From Flavobacterium faecale (GTDB taxonomy: Bacteria > Bacteroidota > Bacteroidia > Flavobacteriales > Flavobacteriaceae): DNA of 64,000 nt. How positions within the stretch are numbered: the first letter of the stretch is position 1; the number at the start of each line of letters is the position of its first letter. The stretch is taken from positions 744,001 to 808,000 of the forward strand of contig NZ_CP020918.1 in NCBI RefSeq assembly GCF_003076455.1, given 5' to 3'. Made by a program: the position numbers and the translations under genes. The notes beneath the pieces were generated by a model. It was not told the DNA's origin and searched no databases. It saw only the letters and a program-made list of their open reading frames with translations. Below are positions 12,501 to 17,932 of this stretch, piece after piece.

Positions 12501-12619
12501 GAGTAACAATTAGTCAAGCAACTGAGCTACCAACCGGAACTTATTACTATATTGTAAATTATAAAGACACCGACTCTGTACTGCAACAAAAAGCAGGTTA
12601 CCTATACCTTAACAGATAA
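2..12619 (+). CDS. Giant repetitive surface adhesin with T9SS type B sorting domain (5' partial)
   Basis: The open frame runs in from the left edge, so the true start and signal peptide are missing; 4205 residues are visible. Order of parts: HYR-like repeats of 79 residues (to about base 790); one divergent unit; 23 tandem repeats of 110-113 residues (bases 1091-8817), each with a conserved Cys-x7-Cys pair; nine DUF11-like units (8818-12297), each opening with a calcium-type loop such as DVNKDGKSNVGD; and a CHU_C/gliding-motility type C-terminal domain (from about 12300) with SPNNDGDNDVF and EIYNRWG, the T9SS type B sorting signal. The protein should cross the outer membrane by T9SS and stay on the surface. 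Length, repeats and the PorP/SprF gene 26 bases downstream resemble the SprB-SprF pair of gliding Flavobacterium, but it is not necessarily SprB itself. The ligand is unknown. An internal TTG at base 98 is not a real start. Confidence 0.93.
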   Translation, partial: YTLTRTWTATDACGNASSKTQVITVQDKTAPVLSTAPTAVTVECSAIPTAATLTATDNCDTSPVVTYKEVKTDGACANAYTLTRTWTATDACGNASSKTQVITVQDKTAPVLSTAPTAVTVECSAIPTAATLTATDNCDASPVVTYKEVKNDGACANAYTLTRTWTATDACGNASSKTQVITVQDTKAPVFENLPATTTISYNSTPTFQQAVATDNCSAVTLTFKDEATTPDCNGSYSTTRTWTAKDVCLNTSTASQTINVKSAVVLATNDAGNPVNGFVGGTSYTNVLSNDKFEGQTATTSQVKLTLVSSTNTGVSLSGTNVVVAAGTPSGSYTLTYQICGISATCACSTATVTVPVTAAPIDAVDDTFASTNGLAGNTNAGNVLNSNPSSANTPDTLNGAQASVSNVKITVVTPATPLTPGAKVPAIDPATGIVSIPAGTPAGTYTIKYKICEILNSANCDEATVTVPVTAAPIDAVDDTFASTNGLAGNTNAGNVLNSNASSANTPDTLNGAQATVSNVKITVVTPATPLTPGAKVPAIDPATGIVSIPAGTPAGTYTIKYKICEILNPTNCDEATISVPVSAAAIDAIDDVIPSTNGLAGNTNAGNVLTNNPTSPDTLNGAQASVSNVKITVTTPATPLTPGAKVPTIDPATGIVSIPAGTPAGTYTIKYKICEILNPTNCDEATISVPVSAAAIDAIDDVIPSTNGLAGNTNAGNVLTNNPTSPDTLNGAQATVSNVKITVTTPATPLTPGAKVPAIDPATGIVSIPAGTPAGTYTIKYKICEILNSANCDEATVTVPVTAAPIDAVDDIFASTNGLAGNTNAGNVLNSNPSSANTPDTLNGAQASVSNVKITVTTPATPLTTGAKVPAIDPATGIVSIPAGTPAGSYTIKYQICEILNSANCDEATVTVPVTAAPIDAVDDTFASTNGLAGNTNAGNVLNSNASSANTPDTLNGAQATVSNVKITVVTPATPLTPGAKVPAIDPATGIVSIPAGTPAGTYTIKYKICEILNPTNCDEATISVPVSAAAIDAIDDVIPSTNGLAGNTNAGNVLTNNPTSPDTLNGAQATVSNVKITVTTPATPLTPGAKVPAIDPATGIVSIPAGTPAGTYTIKYKICEILNSANCDEATVTVPVTAAPIDAVDDTFASTNGLAGNTNAGNVLNSNPSSANTPDTLNGAQATVSNVKITVTTPATPLTPGAKVPAIDPATGIVSIPAGTPAGTYTIKYKICEILNSANCDEATVTVPVTAAPIDAVDDTFASTNGLAGNTNAGNVLNSNPSSANTPDTLNGAQASVSNVKITVVTPATPLTTGAKVPAIDPATGIVSIPAGTPAGSYTIKYKICEILNSANCDEATVTVPVTAAPIDAVDDTFASTNGLAGNTNAGNVLNSNPSSANTPDTLNGAQATVSNVKITVTTPATPLTPGAKVPAIDPATGIVSIPAGTPAGTYTIKYKICEILNSANCDEATVTVPVTAAPIDAVDDTFASTNGLAGNTNAGNVLNSNPSSANTPDTLNGAQATVSNVKITVTTPAAPLTTGAKVPAVDPATGIVSIPAGTPAGSYTIKYKICEILNSANCDEATVTVPVTAAPIDAVDDIFASTNGLAGNTNAGNVLNSNPSSANTPDTLNGAQASVSNVKITVVTPATPLTTGAKVPAIDPATGIVSIPAGTPAGSYTIKYKICEILNSANCDEATVTVPVTAAPIDAVDDTFASTNGLAGNTNAGNVLNSNPSSANTPDTLNGAQASVSNVKITVTTPATPLTPGAKVPAIDPATGIVSIPAGTPAGTYTIKYKICEILNSANCDEATVTVPVTAAPIDAVDDTFASTNGLAGNTNAGNVLNSNPSSANTPDTLNGAQASVSNVKITVTTPATPLTTGAKVPAIDPATGIVSIPAGTPAGSYTIKYQICEILNSANCDEATVTVPVTAAPIDAVDDTFASTNGLAGNTNAGNVLNSNPSSANTPDTLNGAQASVSNVKITVTTPAAPLTTGAKVPAIDPATGIVSIPAGTPAGSYTIKYKICEILNSANCDEATVTVPVTAAPIDAVDDIFASTNGLAGNTNAGNVLNSNPSSANTPDTLNGAQASVSNVKITVTTPATPLTTGAKVPAIDPATGIVSIPAGTPAGTYTIKYKICEILNSANCDEATVTVPVTAAPIDAVDDTFASTNGLAGNTNAGNVLNSNPSSANTPDTLNGAQASVSNVKITVTTPATPLTPGAKVPAIDPATGIVSIPAGTPAGSYTIKYKICEILNSANCDEATVTVPVTAAPIDAVDDTFASTNGLAGNTNAGNVLNSNPSSANTPDTLNGAQASVSNVKITVTTPATPLTTGAKVPAIDPATGIVSIPAGTPAGSYTIKYQICEILNSANCDEATVTVPVTAAPIDAVDDTFASTNGLAGNTNAGNVLNSNPSSANTPDTLNGAQASVSNVKITVTTPAAPLTTGAKVPAIDPATGIVSIPAGTPAGSYTIKYKICEILNSANCDEATVTVPVTAAPIDAVDDIFASTNGLAGNTNAGNVLNSNPSSANTPDTLNGAQTTVSNVKITVVTPATPKTTGAPVPSVDPTTGVVSIPAGTPAGSYTIKYQICEILNPTNCSDAIVTVPVSAASIVAVNDAISTTNGLAGNTNAGNVLTNNPTSPDTLNGAQATVSNVEITVTAAATPKVNGAPVPTVDPATGIVTIPAGTPAGSYTIDYKICEILNPDNCSDATVTIPVSAATILAVDDAIPTTNGLVGNTNAGNVLTNNPTSPDTLNGAQATVSNVEITVIKEATPKVDGAPVPTVDPATGIVTIPAGTPAGSYTIDYKICEILNPDNCSDATVTIPVSAATILAVDDAIPTTNGLVGNTNAGNVLTNNPISPDTLNGAQATVSNVEITVTAAATPKVDGAPVPTVDPATGIVTIPAGTPAGSYTIDYKICEILNPDNCSDATVTIPVYTPSISVTKDGTFVDSNSNGKTNVGDEIRYTFVVKNNGSAPLTNVTITDNNATVSGGPIAILDINESDSSTFSGIHIITQEDINAGIVYNLATATGTPPVGEPVTATSTDPTPCTTCTPDPTCPTCTISEVPQNPSISITKDGTYVDVNKDGKSNVGDTVTYTFVVTNTGNVPLTNVTVTDNNATVTGGPIAILDVNATDSTTFTATHILTQADINAGIVYNLATATGKDPKDKPVTATSTDPTPCTTCTPDPTCPTCTISEVPQNPSISITKDGTYVDVNKDGKSNVGDTVTYTFVLKNTGNVTLTNVTVTDDNATVTGGPIAILDVNATDSTTFTATHILTQADINAGIVYNLATATGKDPKDKPVTATSTDPTPCTTCTPDPTCPTCTISEVPQNPSISITKDGTYVDVNKDGKSNVGDTVTYTFVLKNTGNVTLTNVTVTDDNATVTGGPIAILDVNATDSTTFTATHILTQADINAGIVYNLATATGKDPKDKPVTATTTDPTPCTTCTPDPTCPTCTISEVPQNPSISITKDGTYVDVNKDGKSNVGDTVTYTFVLKNTGNVTLTNVTVTDDNATVTGGPIAILDVNATDSTTFTATHILTQADINAGIVFNLATATGKDPKDKPVTATSTDPTPCTTCTPDPTCPTCTITEVPQNPSISITKDGTYVDVNKDGKSNVGDTVTYTFVVTNTGNVTLTNVTVTDDNATVTGGPIAILDVNTTDSTTFTATHILTQADINAGIVYNLATATGKDPKDKPVTATSTDPTPCTTCTPDPTCPTCTITEVPQNPSISLVKTGLFNDTNKDGYAQVGEKIDYTFTVTNTGNVTITNIIVTDPMIATITGNPVTTLAPGATVATIKGTYTLTQADIDAGKVFNTALAKGQDPKGNNVQDISGTTVTNDTKTETALPSRGALALVKTGTFVDTNKDGFAQVGETIEYSFVVTNTGSVTVTNIVVTDPLIPTITGGPIATLAPGATFTALKGTYVLTQADIDTGKVINTALAKGQDPKGNNVQDISGTAVENDTKTETPLAQTGSLSVVKTAVFMDDNNDGFAQAGEIIRYNFAIKNTGNITLFNVTLTDLLPGLNLSGSPIPVLAIGEMNSVAYTATYPLTQADITLGTVSNQATVIGKTRFGQDITAVSTASSDVKEEPTVLGVVGCVVEPLKAVSPNNDGDNDVFYVRGIECYPDNTVEIYNRWGVLVFERNNYNNADRAFKGISEGRVTISQATELPTGTYYYIVNYKDTDSVLQQKAGYLYLNR
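1091..8817 (+). repeat. 23 tandem repeats of 339/330 bp in the adhesin
   Basis: Units begin at the codons for DAVDD or DAIDD at bases 1091, 1430, 1769, 2099, 2429, 2768, 3107 and 3437, then every 339 bases to 7844, and at 8174 and 8504. Seventeen units are 113 codons; six (units 3, 4, 7, 21, 22, 23) are 110 codons because NSNPSSANTPDTL is replaced by TNNPTSPDTL. Units 1-20 are nearly identical at DNA level and mix a small set of variants (TPG or TTG, YKI or YQI, DTF or DIF), as expected from repeated unequal exchange or gene conversion. Units 21-23 are more diverged. Confidence 0.9.
8818..12297 (+). repeat. Nine DUF11-like units, five of them exact 396-bp repeats
   Basis: The codons for PSIS(I/L) recur at 9221, 9617, 10013, 10409, 10805 and 11201, a strict 396-base period (132 codons) giving five near-identical units. 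One diverged unit precedes them (from 8818) and three diverged units follow. Each unit begins with a DxNxDGxxxxGD/E loop and contains TNTGNVTLTNVTVTD-type text typical of the DUF11/conserved repeat family. The first six units end in a cysteine-rich linker, PCTTCTPDPTCPTCT. Confidence 0.85.
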
Positions 12620-12645
12620 TACCCATTTTAACGTCTTACATTTAA

Positions 12646-13584
12646 ATGAAAAGAATGAAAAGAAATATAGCCCTACTACTACTTGTACTCTTAACTAGCC
12701 TCAGTTATGGACAACAAGACGCACAGTTTACTCAATACATGTACAACAGTATGAGTATAAATCCAGCATACGCCGGAATTAGAGAAAAAATGAGCATTTT
12801 TGCCCTACACCGTACACAATGGGTAGGGTTAGAAGGTGCACCAGTAACAAATAATGTATCCATTCATACTCCCATTAATGGGGGTAATATGGGTATTGGT
12901 CTTTCGATTTTAAACGATAAAATTGGACCTTCAGACGAAACTGATATTGGTGTAAACTTTTCGTACTCAATCAAAACATCCGAAGAATATAAATTGTCTT
13001 TTGGTATAAAAGGATCTGTTAATCTATTGAACATTGACTTCAACAAGTTAACCTACCTTACCCCTGACAAAAGCTTTGGAGATGGAAACATTGACAATCG
13101 ATTCTCTCCCAACATTGGGGCAGGTCTTTACTACTACTCTGACCATTCGTACGTTGGTTTATCTGTTCCAAATTTGATAGAAACAACTCATTTTGACAAA
13201 TACCAAGGTGGTGGCGCAGTGAGCTACATAGCAAAAGAGCGCTTACATTACTACCTAACAGCTGGTTATGTATTTGACTTAAATAGTGATATAAAATTCA
13301 AACCTTCTATCTTAACTAAGCTTACACAAGGAGCACCACTGCAAGTAGATGCCTCTGCAAATTTTATGTTTAATGAGAAATTTGTGATTGGAGCAGCCTA
13401 TAGATGGAGTGCTGCTGTAAGTGGTATGGTTGGTTTTCAAGCAACAGACTCTTGGTTCATAGGGTACAGTTATGATCTAGAAACCACAAGACTTGCTCAC
13501 TATAATTCAGGATCTCATGAAATATTTTTGAGATACGAATTGTTTAATAAATACGATAGAATAGTTTCCCCAAGATTCTTCTAA
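12646..13584 (+). CDS. PorP/SprF family type IX secretion outer-membrane protein
   Basis: A 312-residue protein with a signal peptide ending near SYGQ (residue 22), followed by QQDAQFTQYMYNSMSINPAYAG, the hallmark N-terminus of the PorP/SprF family, and RTQWVGLEGAP. The rest is consistent with an outer-membrane beta barrel. In Flavobacterium, SprF is needed to export or attach the type B adhesin SprB encoded beside it, and type B substrates are commonly paired with a PorP/SprF homologue. This gene lies 26 bases after the giant type B protein and 10 bases before the PorE-like gene, so one operon is likely and this is the inferred partner of the adhesin. A second ATG three codons in is an equally possible start. 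The family call is firm; the pairing is inference. Confidence 0.93.
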   Translation: MKRMKRNIALLLLVLLTSLSYGQQDAQFTQYMYNSMSINPAYAGIREKMSIFALHRTQWVGLEGAPVTNNVSIHTPINGGNMGIGLSILNDKIGPSDETDIGVNFSYSIKTSEEYKLSFGIKGSVNLLNIDFNKLTYLTPDKSFGDGNIDNRFSPNIGAGLYYYSDHSYVGLSVPNLIETTHFDKYQGGGAVSYIAKERLHYYLTAGYVFDLNSDIKFKPSILTKLTQGAPLQVDASANFMFNEKFVIGAAYRWSAAVSGMVGFQATDSWFIGYSYDLETTRLAHYNSGSHEIFLRYELFNKYDRIVSPRFF

Positions 13585-13594
13585 AATCAACAAA

Positions 13595-15547
13595 ATGAAA
13601 ATAAAAAATATACTCTACGGTTTTTGTATTCTACTTGCTACAACATTAACTCATGCCCAAAAGGCAAAAGTTGCAGCAGCAAATAAACAATACGAACGTT
13701 TCTCTTATATCGATGCCATCACTACTTATGAGCGTGTAGCAGAAAAGGGTTATAAAGATGAAAAGATGTTCCAAAAATTAGGAAACGCTTATTACTTTAA
13801 TGCTGATTTGGACAAAGCTGGTAAATGGTACGAAGAATTATTCAATATGAATCCAGATCAAGAAGCAGAATACTTTTACAGGTATTCGCAGTGTTTGAAA
13901 TCTATGGGCGATTACAAAAAGGCAGACAAAATACTTGCAGGCTTTTATGCTAAATCAGAAAATGATATTCGTGCAAACCTATACGAAGCAAACAAGAATT
14001 ACCTTGAAGATATTGAAGCAAATTCAGGACGTTTTAACATTGAAGACGCTGGGATAAACTCTCCATACTCAGATTACGGAACTGCCTTTGTGGGCAACAA
14101 ATTAGTATTCGCATCTGCAAGAGATACCATCGGTGTTTACAAAAGAGTTTTTACCTGGACCAATCAATCTTTTACAAATTTGTATAGTTCTGAAGTTAAC
14201 GAAAGAGGCCAGCTTGGAGAACCAAAACGTTTCAATTCTAGCATCAATTCCAAATTTCATGAGTCTACCCCTATTTTCACAAGAGACGGAAAGACCATGT
14301 ATTTTACTCGAAATAATTATCTTGATGGTAAAAAAGGAAAAGACAGTCAGAAAATTACCTTGTTGAAAATCTACAAAGCTACTCTAGAAAAAGACAGATG
14401 GACCAATGTAGAAGAACTTCCTTTTAATAGCAATGATTACAGTAATGCACATCCAGCTTTGAGCACAGATGACAAAGTACTTTATTTTGCTTCGAATATG
14501 CCTGGTACTTTTGGTCAATCCGATTTATTCAAAGTAAATATTAACTCCGATGGAACCTATTCTACACCTGAAAATTTAGGAAAAGGAATCAATACTGAAG
14601 GAAGAGAAACATTCCCTTTTATCTCTGATGATAATGAACTTTATTTTGCATCAGACGGTCGCCCAGGTTTGGGAGGACTTGATGTTTATGTTACCGAAAT
14701 TAAAGGAGCTACTTTTGGTGATATTCAAAATGTTGGTGAGCCAATCAACGGACCTATAGATGATTTTGGTTTCTTTATTGACAGCGCAAGTCGCGTTGGT
14801 TTTTTCACCTCAAACAGAGATGGTGGGCATGGTTATGATGACATTTACAAATTCTCAGAAACTAGAAAACTAAAATGCAACCAACTTTTAAATGGTTATA
14901 TTACGGATAAAGAATCGGGACAAATTTTAGAAAATGCCAAAACTACTTTATTTGATGATAAATTTAATTTAATCAAAGAAGGCTACACAGATGCTGACGG
15001 AAAATATATATTTAAAGAAGTTGAATGTGGTAAAACATATTACGTAAGAGCAGAGAAAAAAGATTACGAAACAAACGAAGGAAAAATAGCTACGATAAAA
15101 AAATCTGGAGAAACGAAATTTTCTCTTGCATTGGATAAACGTATTAAAAGCATCAACGTTGGAACTGACTTAGCTAAAACGCTAAACATCCCTATTATCT
15201 ACTTTGATTTAGATAAATCTTTTATTCGAAAAGATGCAGCATTCGAACTTGAAAAAGTATTAGCCGTTATGAAAGAATATCCAAAAATGAAAGTGGACAT
15301 TCGATCACATACAGATTGTAGACAAACAGCAGCTTACAACGAAGCACTTTCTGATCGAAGAGCTAAATCGACTAGAGCTTGGTTAATCAAAAATGGTATC
15401 GAAGCCAGTCGCCTTACTGCAAAAGGATATGGTGAATCGCAATTGATTAATGACTGTGCATGTGAACCTACAAACACATCTAGTTGTACAGAAGAACAAC
15501 ATCAAATGAACAGACGAAGCGAATTTATCATCGTTGCTGTTGATTAA
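13595..15547 (+). CDS. PorE-like TPR/PD40/CRD/OmpA periplasmic protein
   Basis: 650 residues. After a signal peptide (cleavage after THAQ, about residue 22) come TPR-like helices (about 25-120), a region of PD40/WD40-like beta-propeller repeats with YFASN, YFASD and GFFTSN motifs (about 140-420), a carboxypeptidase-regulatory-like domain starting LNGYITDKESGQ (about 430-510) and an OmpA C-terminal domain (about 535-650) with IYFDLDKSFIRKDA and NRRSEF. This order is that of PorE, the peptidoglycan-binding T9SS component of Porphyromonas gingivalis. Such proteins often follow porP/sprF genes in Flavobacterium, where several paralogues exist, so this one may serve the neighbouring adhesin and not the core machine. 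It ends the three-gene cassette; a strong terminator follows. Confidence 0.88.
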   Translation: MKIKNILYGFCILLATTLTHAQKAKVAAANKQYERFSYIDAITTYERVAEKGYKDEKMFQKLGNAYYFNADLDKAGKWYEELFNMNPDQEAEYFYRYSQCLKSMGDYKKADKILAGFYAKSENDIRANLYEANKNYLEDIEANSGRFNIEDAGINSPYSDYGTAFVGNKLVFASARDTIGVYKRVFTWTNQSFTNLYSSEVNERGQLGEPKRFNSSINSKFHESTPIFTRDGKTMYFTRNNYLDGKKGKDSQKITLLKIYKATLEKDRWTNVEELPFNSNDYSNAHPALSTDDKVLYFASNMPGTFGQSDLFKVNINSDGTYSTPENLGKGINTEGRETFPFISDDNELYFASDGRPGLGGLDVYVTEIKGATFGDIQNVGEPINGPIDDFGFFIDSASRVGFFTSNRDGGHGYDDIYKFSETRKLKCNQLLNGYITDKESGQILENAKTTLFDDKFNLIKEGYTDADGKYIFKEVECGKTYYVRAEKKDYETNEGKIATIKKSGETKFSLALDKRIKSINVGTDLAKTLNIPIIYFDLDKSFIRKDAAFELEKVLAVMKEYPKMKVDIRSHTDCRQTAAYNEALSDRRAKSTRAWLIKNGIEASRLTAKGYGESQLINDCACEPTNTSSCTEEQHQMNRRSEFIIVAVD

Positions 15548-15566
15548 TTCATAAGACAATAATACC

Positions 15567-15601
15567 AAAAGGGGTTTGACTTTGATAGTCAAACCCCTTT
15601 T
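15567..15601 (+). terminator. Rho-independent terminator of the adhesin cassette
   Basis: A perfect 15-bp inverted repeat (15567-15581 and 15587-15601) around a 5-base loop, with the stem closing in four A:T pairs that supply the T run. It lies 20 bases after the PorE-like stop codon and before the next promoter. Confidence 0.92.
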
Positions 15602-15619
15602 GCATTATAGCCAAGAAAC

Positions 15620-15650
15620 TTTGGAGCACGATTTGCTTTGCTTATCTTTG
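15620..15650 (+). promoter_or_regulatory. Bacteroidota sigma-A promoter for the ketoacyl synthase gene
   Basis: TTTG (15620-15623), 19 bases, then TATCTTTG (15643-15650): an exact match to the Bacteroidota housekeeping consensus TTTG-N19-21-TAnnTTTG. It lies 20 bases before the TTG start and supports that start. Confidence 0.8.
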
Positions 15651-15669
15651 CAGGCAAAAAATATTTCCG

Positions 15670-16824
15670 TTGTCACAAAAAATAGCCATTACCGCCCTAG
15701 CCTCAATTTCACCCTTAGGATCTAATTCAGAAACCGTTTGGGGAAATTATTTAAATTCCGACACTTGTTTTTCAGTACAAAATTTAGATCATCAAGAAAC
15801 AATTGTAGGCGCACTTAAACAGGAGGATCAAGAAAACATTGCGCTTTTAAGTACTTCAGACAACAAATACAAATCGTTAGACAAGACCGTACTATTTGCT
15901 ATTGATGCTTCTCGAAAAGCAATTGCACAAGCCGGATGGAAAAAAGGAGATGACTTTGGGATAAATATTGGATCATCAAGAGGAGCAACTGCTTTGTTTG
16001 AAAGCCACCATCAAACCTATCTCGAAACAGGGAAAGCACAAACCCTCGCCTCCCCTGCTACCACATTAGGAAACATTTCGTCATGGGTCGCACATGACCT
16101 ACAAACCACCGGTCCCGAGATATCACACTCCATCACCTGCTCAACCGCACTACATTCCATGCTCAACGGAATAGCTTGGTTGCGCGCGGGCATGGCATCA
16201 AAATTTTTAGTAGGAGGCAGTGAAGCACCGCTAACCGATTTTACTATCGGTCAAATGCGTGCACTAAAAATATATTCCAATAGTTCTGACCGTTATCCAA
16301 ACAAAGCATTAGATTTAGAAAAAAAGCAAAACACAATGATTTTGGGCGAAGGTGCAGCAGTTTGTTGTATGGAGTTGGGTGAAAAAGAAAATGCCCTTGC
16401 CTATGTTGAAGGGATCGGGTATGCTACCGAGATACTAGAACATAACATCTCAATATCAGCTGAAGCCACTTGTTTTCAGAAATCGATGAAAATGGCACTC
16501 AACAATATTGACCTACAGCATATTGATGCAATTGTGATGCACGCTCCCGGAACCATAAAAGGAGATTTAACAGAATATAGAGCGATTCAAAAATTATTTG
16601 GAGAAAAACTGCCCTTGCTAACAACCAACAAATGGAAAATTGGACATACGTTTGGTACGTCAGGTATGTTGAGCATTGAACTTGCGGTATTGATGCTGCA
16701 AAAAAATCATTTCATTCCCGTACCTTTCATCCCAACTCAAGAACAAAAAAAACCAATTCGAAAAGTATTGGTAAATTCAGTTGGTTTTGGCGGAAATGCT
16801 GTTAGTATTTTATTGAGCTTGTAA
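15670..16824 (+). CDS. Beta-ketoacyl synthase (FabF-like thiolase fold)
   Basis: 384 residues starting at TTG; there is no alternative ATG until about residue 164, and the promoter just upstream fixes the 5' end. The ketoacyl-synthase triad is visible: Cys157 in SITCSTALHSM, His291 in VMHAPGTIKGD and His326 in KWKIGHTFGTSG. The enzyme should condense acyl thioesters by decarboxylative Claisen reaction. The protein is shorter than FabF (about 410) and the first His motif reads HAPGT instead of NAHGTST, closer to the ketoacyl synthases of aryl-polyene/flexirubin pathways than to housekeeping FabF. No carrier protein, dehydratase or reductase lies nearby, so substrate and pathway cannot be assigned. 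Confidence 0.85.
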   Translation: MSQKIAITALASISPLGSNSETVWGNYLNSDTCFSVQNLDHQETIVGALKQEDQENIALLSTSDNKYKSLDKTVLFAIDASRKAIAQAGWKKGDDFGINIGSSRGATALFESHHQTYLETGKAQTLASPATTLGNISSWVAHDLQTTGPEISHSITCSTALHSMLNGIAWLRAGMASKFLVGGSEAPLTDFTIGQMRALKIYSNSSDRYPNKALDLEKKQNTMILGEGAAVCCMELGEKENALAYVEGIGYATEILEHNISISAEATCFQKSMKMALNNIDLQHIDAIVMHAPGTIKGDLTEYRAIQKLFGEKLPLLTTNKWKIGHTFGTSGMLSIELAVLMLQKNHFIPVPFIPTQEQKKPIRKVLVNSVGFGGNAVSILLSL

Positions 16825-17012
16825 TTAATTTTGTTTGACAATAATTAAAAGAGTGCTTTTGGATTTCAGATTTTGACAAAATTTATAGCATTTAGAAAAG
16901 TTAAATCCATATCTCTATTTCTAAAATCTGTTCAAAAAAAAATACACTTTGTGTCAATAAATTTTAGCTATCTCTTTGACTTAAAGAACCTAATTTATCA
17001 ACCCAGCAATAC

Positions 17013-17474
17013 TTACTGATTATCTTCTAACTCTTTTACTTTATCATAAATCAAAAAAGATTCAAAACCTCTACGCAGAAAATAATCACAGAACTTTTTC
17101 CTTTTTTTCATCACATTTTTTTCGAATAAAGTCTCCCAAAAGCGTTCAGACCAACTTTCAAAATTAGCATCGTACTCCCCTTCAATTTCTTTGAGTGCAA
17201 TTTTAATAAGAGTTTGATTTATACCTTTAAACTTTAATTCATTTGTTATCCTTATTCTTCCCCAATGTTTAATGCGGTGTTTACCTCGAGCAAAACTACA
17301 TGCGAAACGTTCTTCGTTCAGGAAGTTATCCGAAATCAAATCTGCAATAACGACTTCAATTTCATCCGCTGACAATTTTAAATCATATAGTTTGGACTCA
17401 ACTTCTTTGTGACATCGATCTTGGTAAACACAATAGAATTCTATTTTTCTTTTGATTTCTTGTAAAATGTGCAT
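17013..17474 (-). CDS. recX: Regulatory protein RecX
   Basis: 153 residues, a normal RecX length. The family signature is clear: EVESKL near the N-terminus, then FLNEERFACSFARGKHRIKHWGRIRITNELKFKGI, and a third three-helix repeat ending LRRGF. RecX binds RecA and modulates its filaments in recombination and the SOS response. It is not next to recA here; it stands alone between the ketoacyl synthase and a large secreted-protein gene, with a -7 box about 36 bases upstream of its ATG. About 190 bases separating its 3' end from the ketoacyl synthase gene carry no obvious terminator. Confidence 0.9.
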   Translation of the reverse strand: MHILQEIKRKIEFYCVYQDRCHKEVESKLYDLKLSADEIEVVIADLISDNFLNEERFACSFARGKHRIKHWGRIRITNELKFKGINQTLIKIALKEIEGEYDANFESWSERFWETLFEKNVMKKRKKFCDYFLRRGFESFLIYDKVKELEDNQ

Positions 17475-17509
17475 TCCTAATATGTAGTATTTTTTGAAAG
17501 CGAAAAATA

Positions 17510-17517
17510 CAAAATTA
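17510..17517 (-). promoter_or_regulatory. Putative -7 box of recX
   Basis: Read on the minus strand this is TAATTTTG, a full match to TAnnTTTG, 36 bases before the recX ATG. No good -33 TTTG is present at the usual distance. Confidence 0.45.
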
Positions 17518-17593
17518 GGGGGAGATTATCATATTAAATTTCTTTTACAAAGCATTTATTATCAAATATTAATATCAAAACAACTTAAACCAT

Positions 17594-17661
17594 GTATTTA
17601 ATCGATAAATAAAAACTATCATCGAATTTTATTCGTACATGCTTTTAAAAGCTTTTCTTTG
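17594..17661 (+). promoter_or_regulatory. Candidate regulated promoter shared with another T9SS gene
   Basis: GTATTTAATCGATA (17594-17607), ATTCG (17631-17635), then exactly 22 bases to TTTG (17658-17661, in TTTCTTTG). The same 14-mer, the same ATTCG and the same 22-base gap to a TACCTTTG box precede the T9SS protein gene that starts at 51479 on the minus strand. The likely reading is an activator site upstream of a promoter with a weak -33 (TTCG). The implied leader to the ATG at 17933 is unusually long, about 270 bases. Confidence 0.5.
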
Positions 17662-17932
17662 CAAATTAAGAAACCTGATTAGCAACACAATCAAATTCAC
17701 TTATTAGGAAACATCTGTTTACTACAAACCGATCTTCTTGTATCAATATTTGGTTCATATTTTCAAATAATCAAAGTGCAACAGTCCAAACTTTTAGAGA
17801 GGCAAATACCTCTTCTTTAGTTCTAAATAAATTTGAATAGTTTTTAATATTGGCCTATTATACCTCTATAAGATAATAACTATACTTAATTATTTAAAAA
17901 ATATTTTTTATATAATTACCCTAATATCGTAT

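Larger units (their letters stand above)
17475..17932. other. 458-bp divergent intergenic region between recX and a T9SS protein gene
   Basis: Very AT-rich, without a convincing ORF. It contains the recX -7 box (17510-17517), the shared upstream element (17594-17661) and then about 270 bases of apparent leader before the ATG at 17933. Within that leader a 5-bp hairpin (AGAGG at 17798-17802, CCTCT at 17809-17813) followed by TTCTTT is the only structure I could pick out. Confidence 0.6.
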
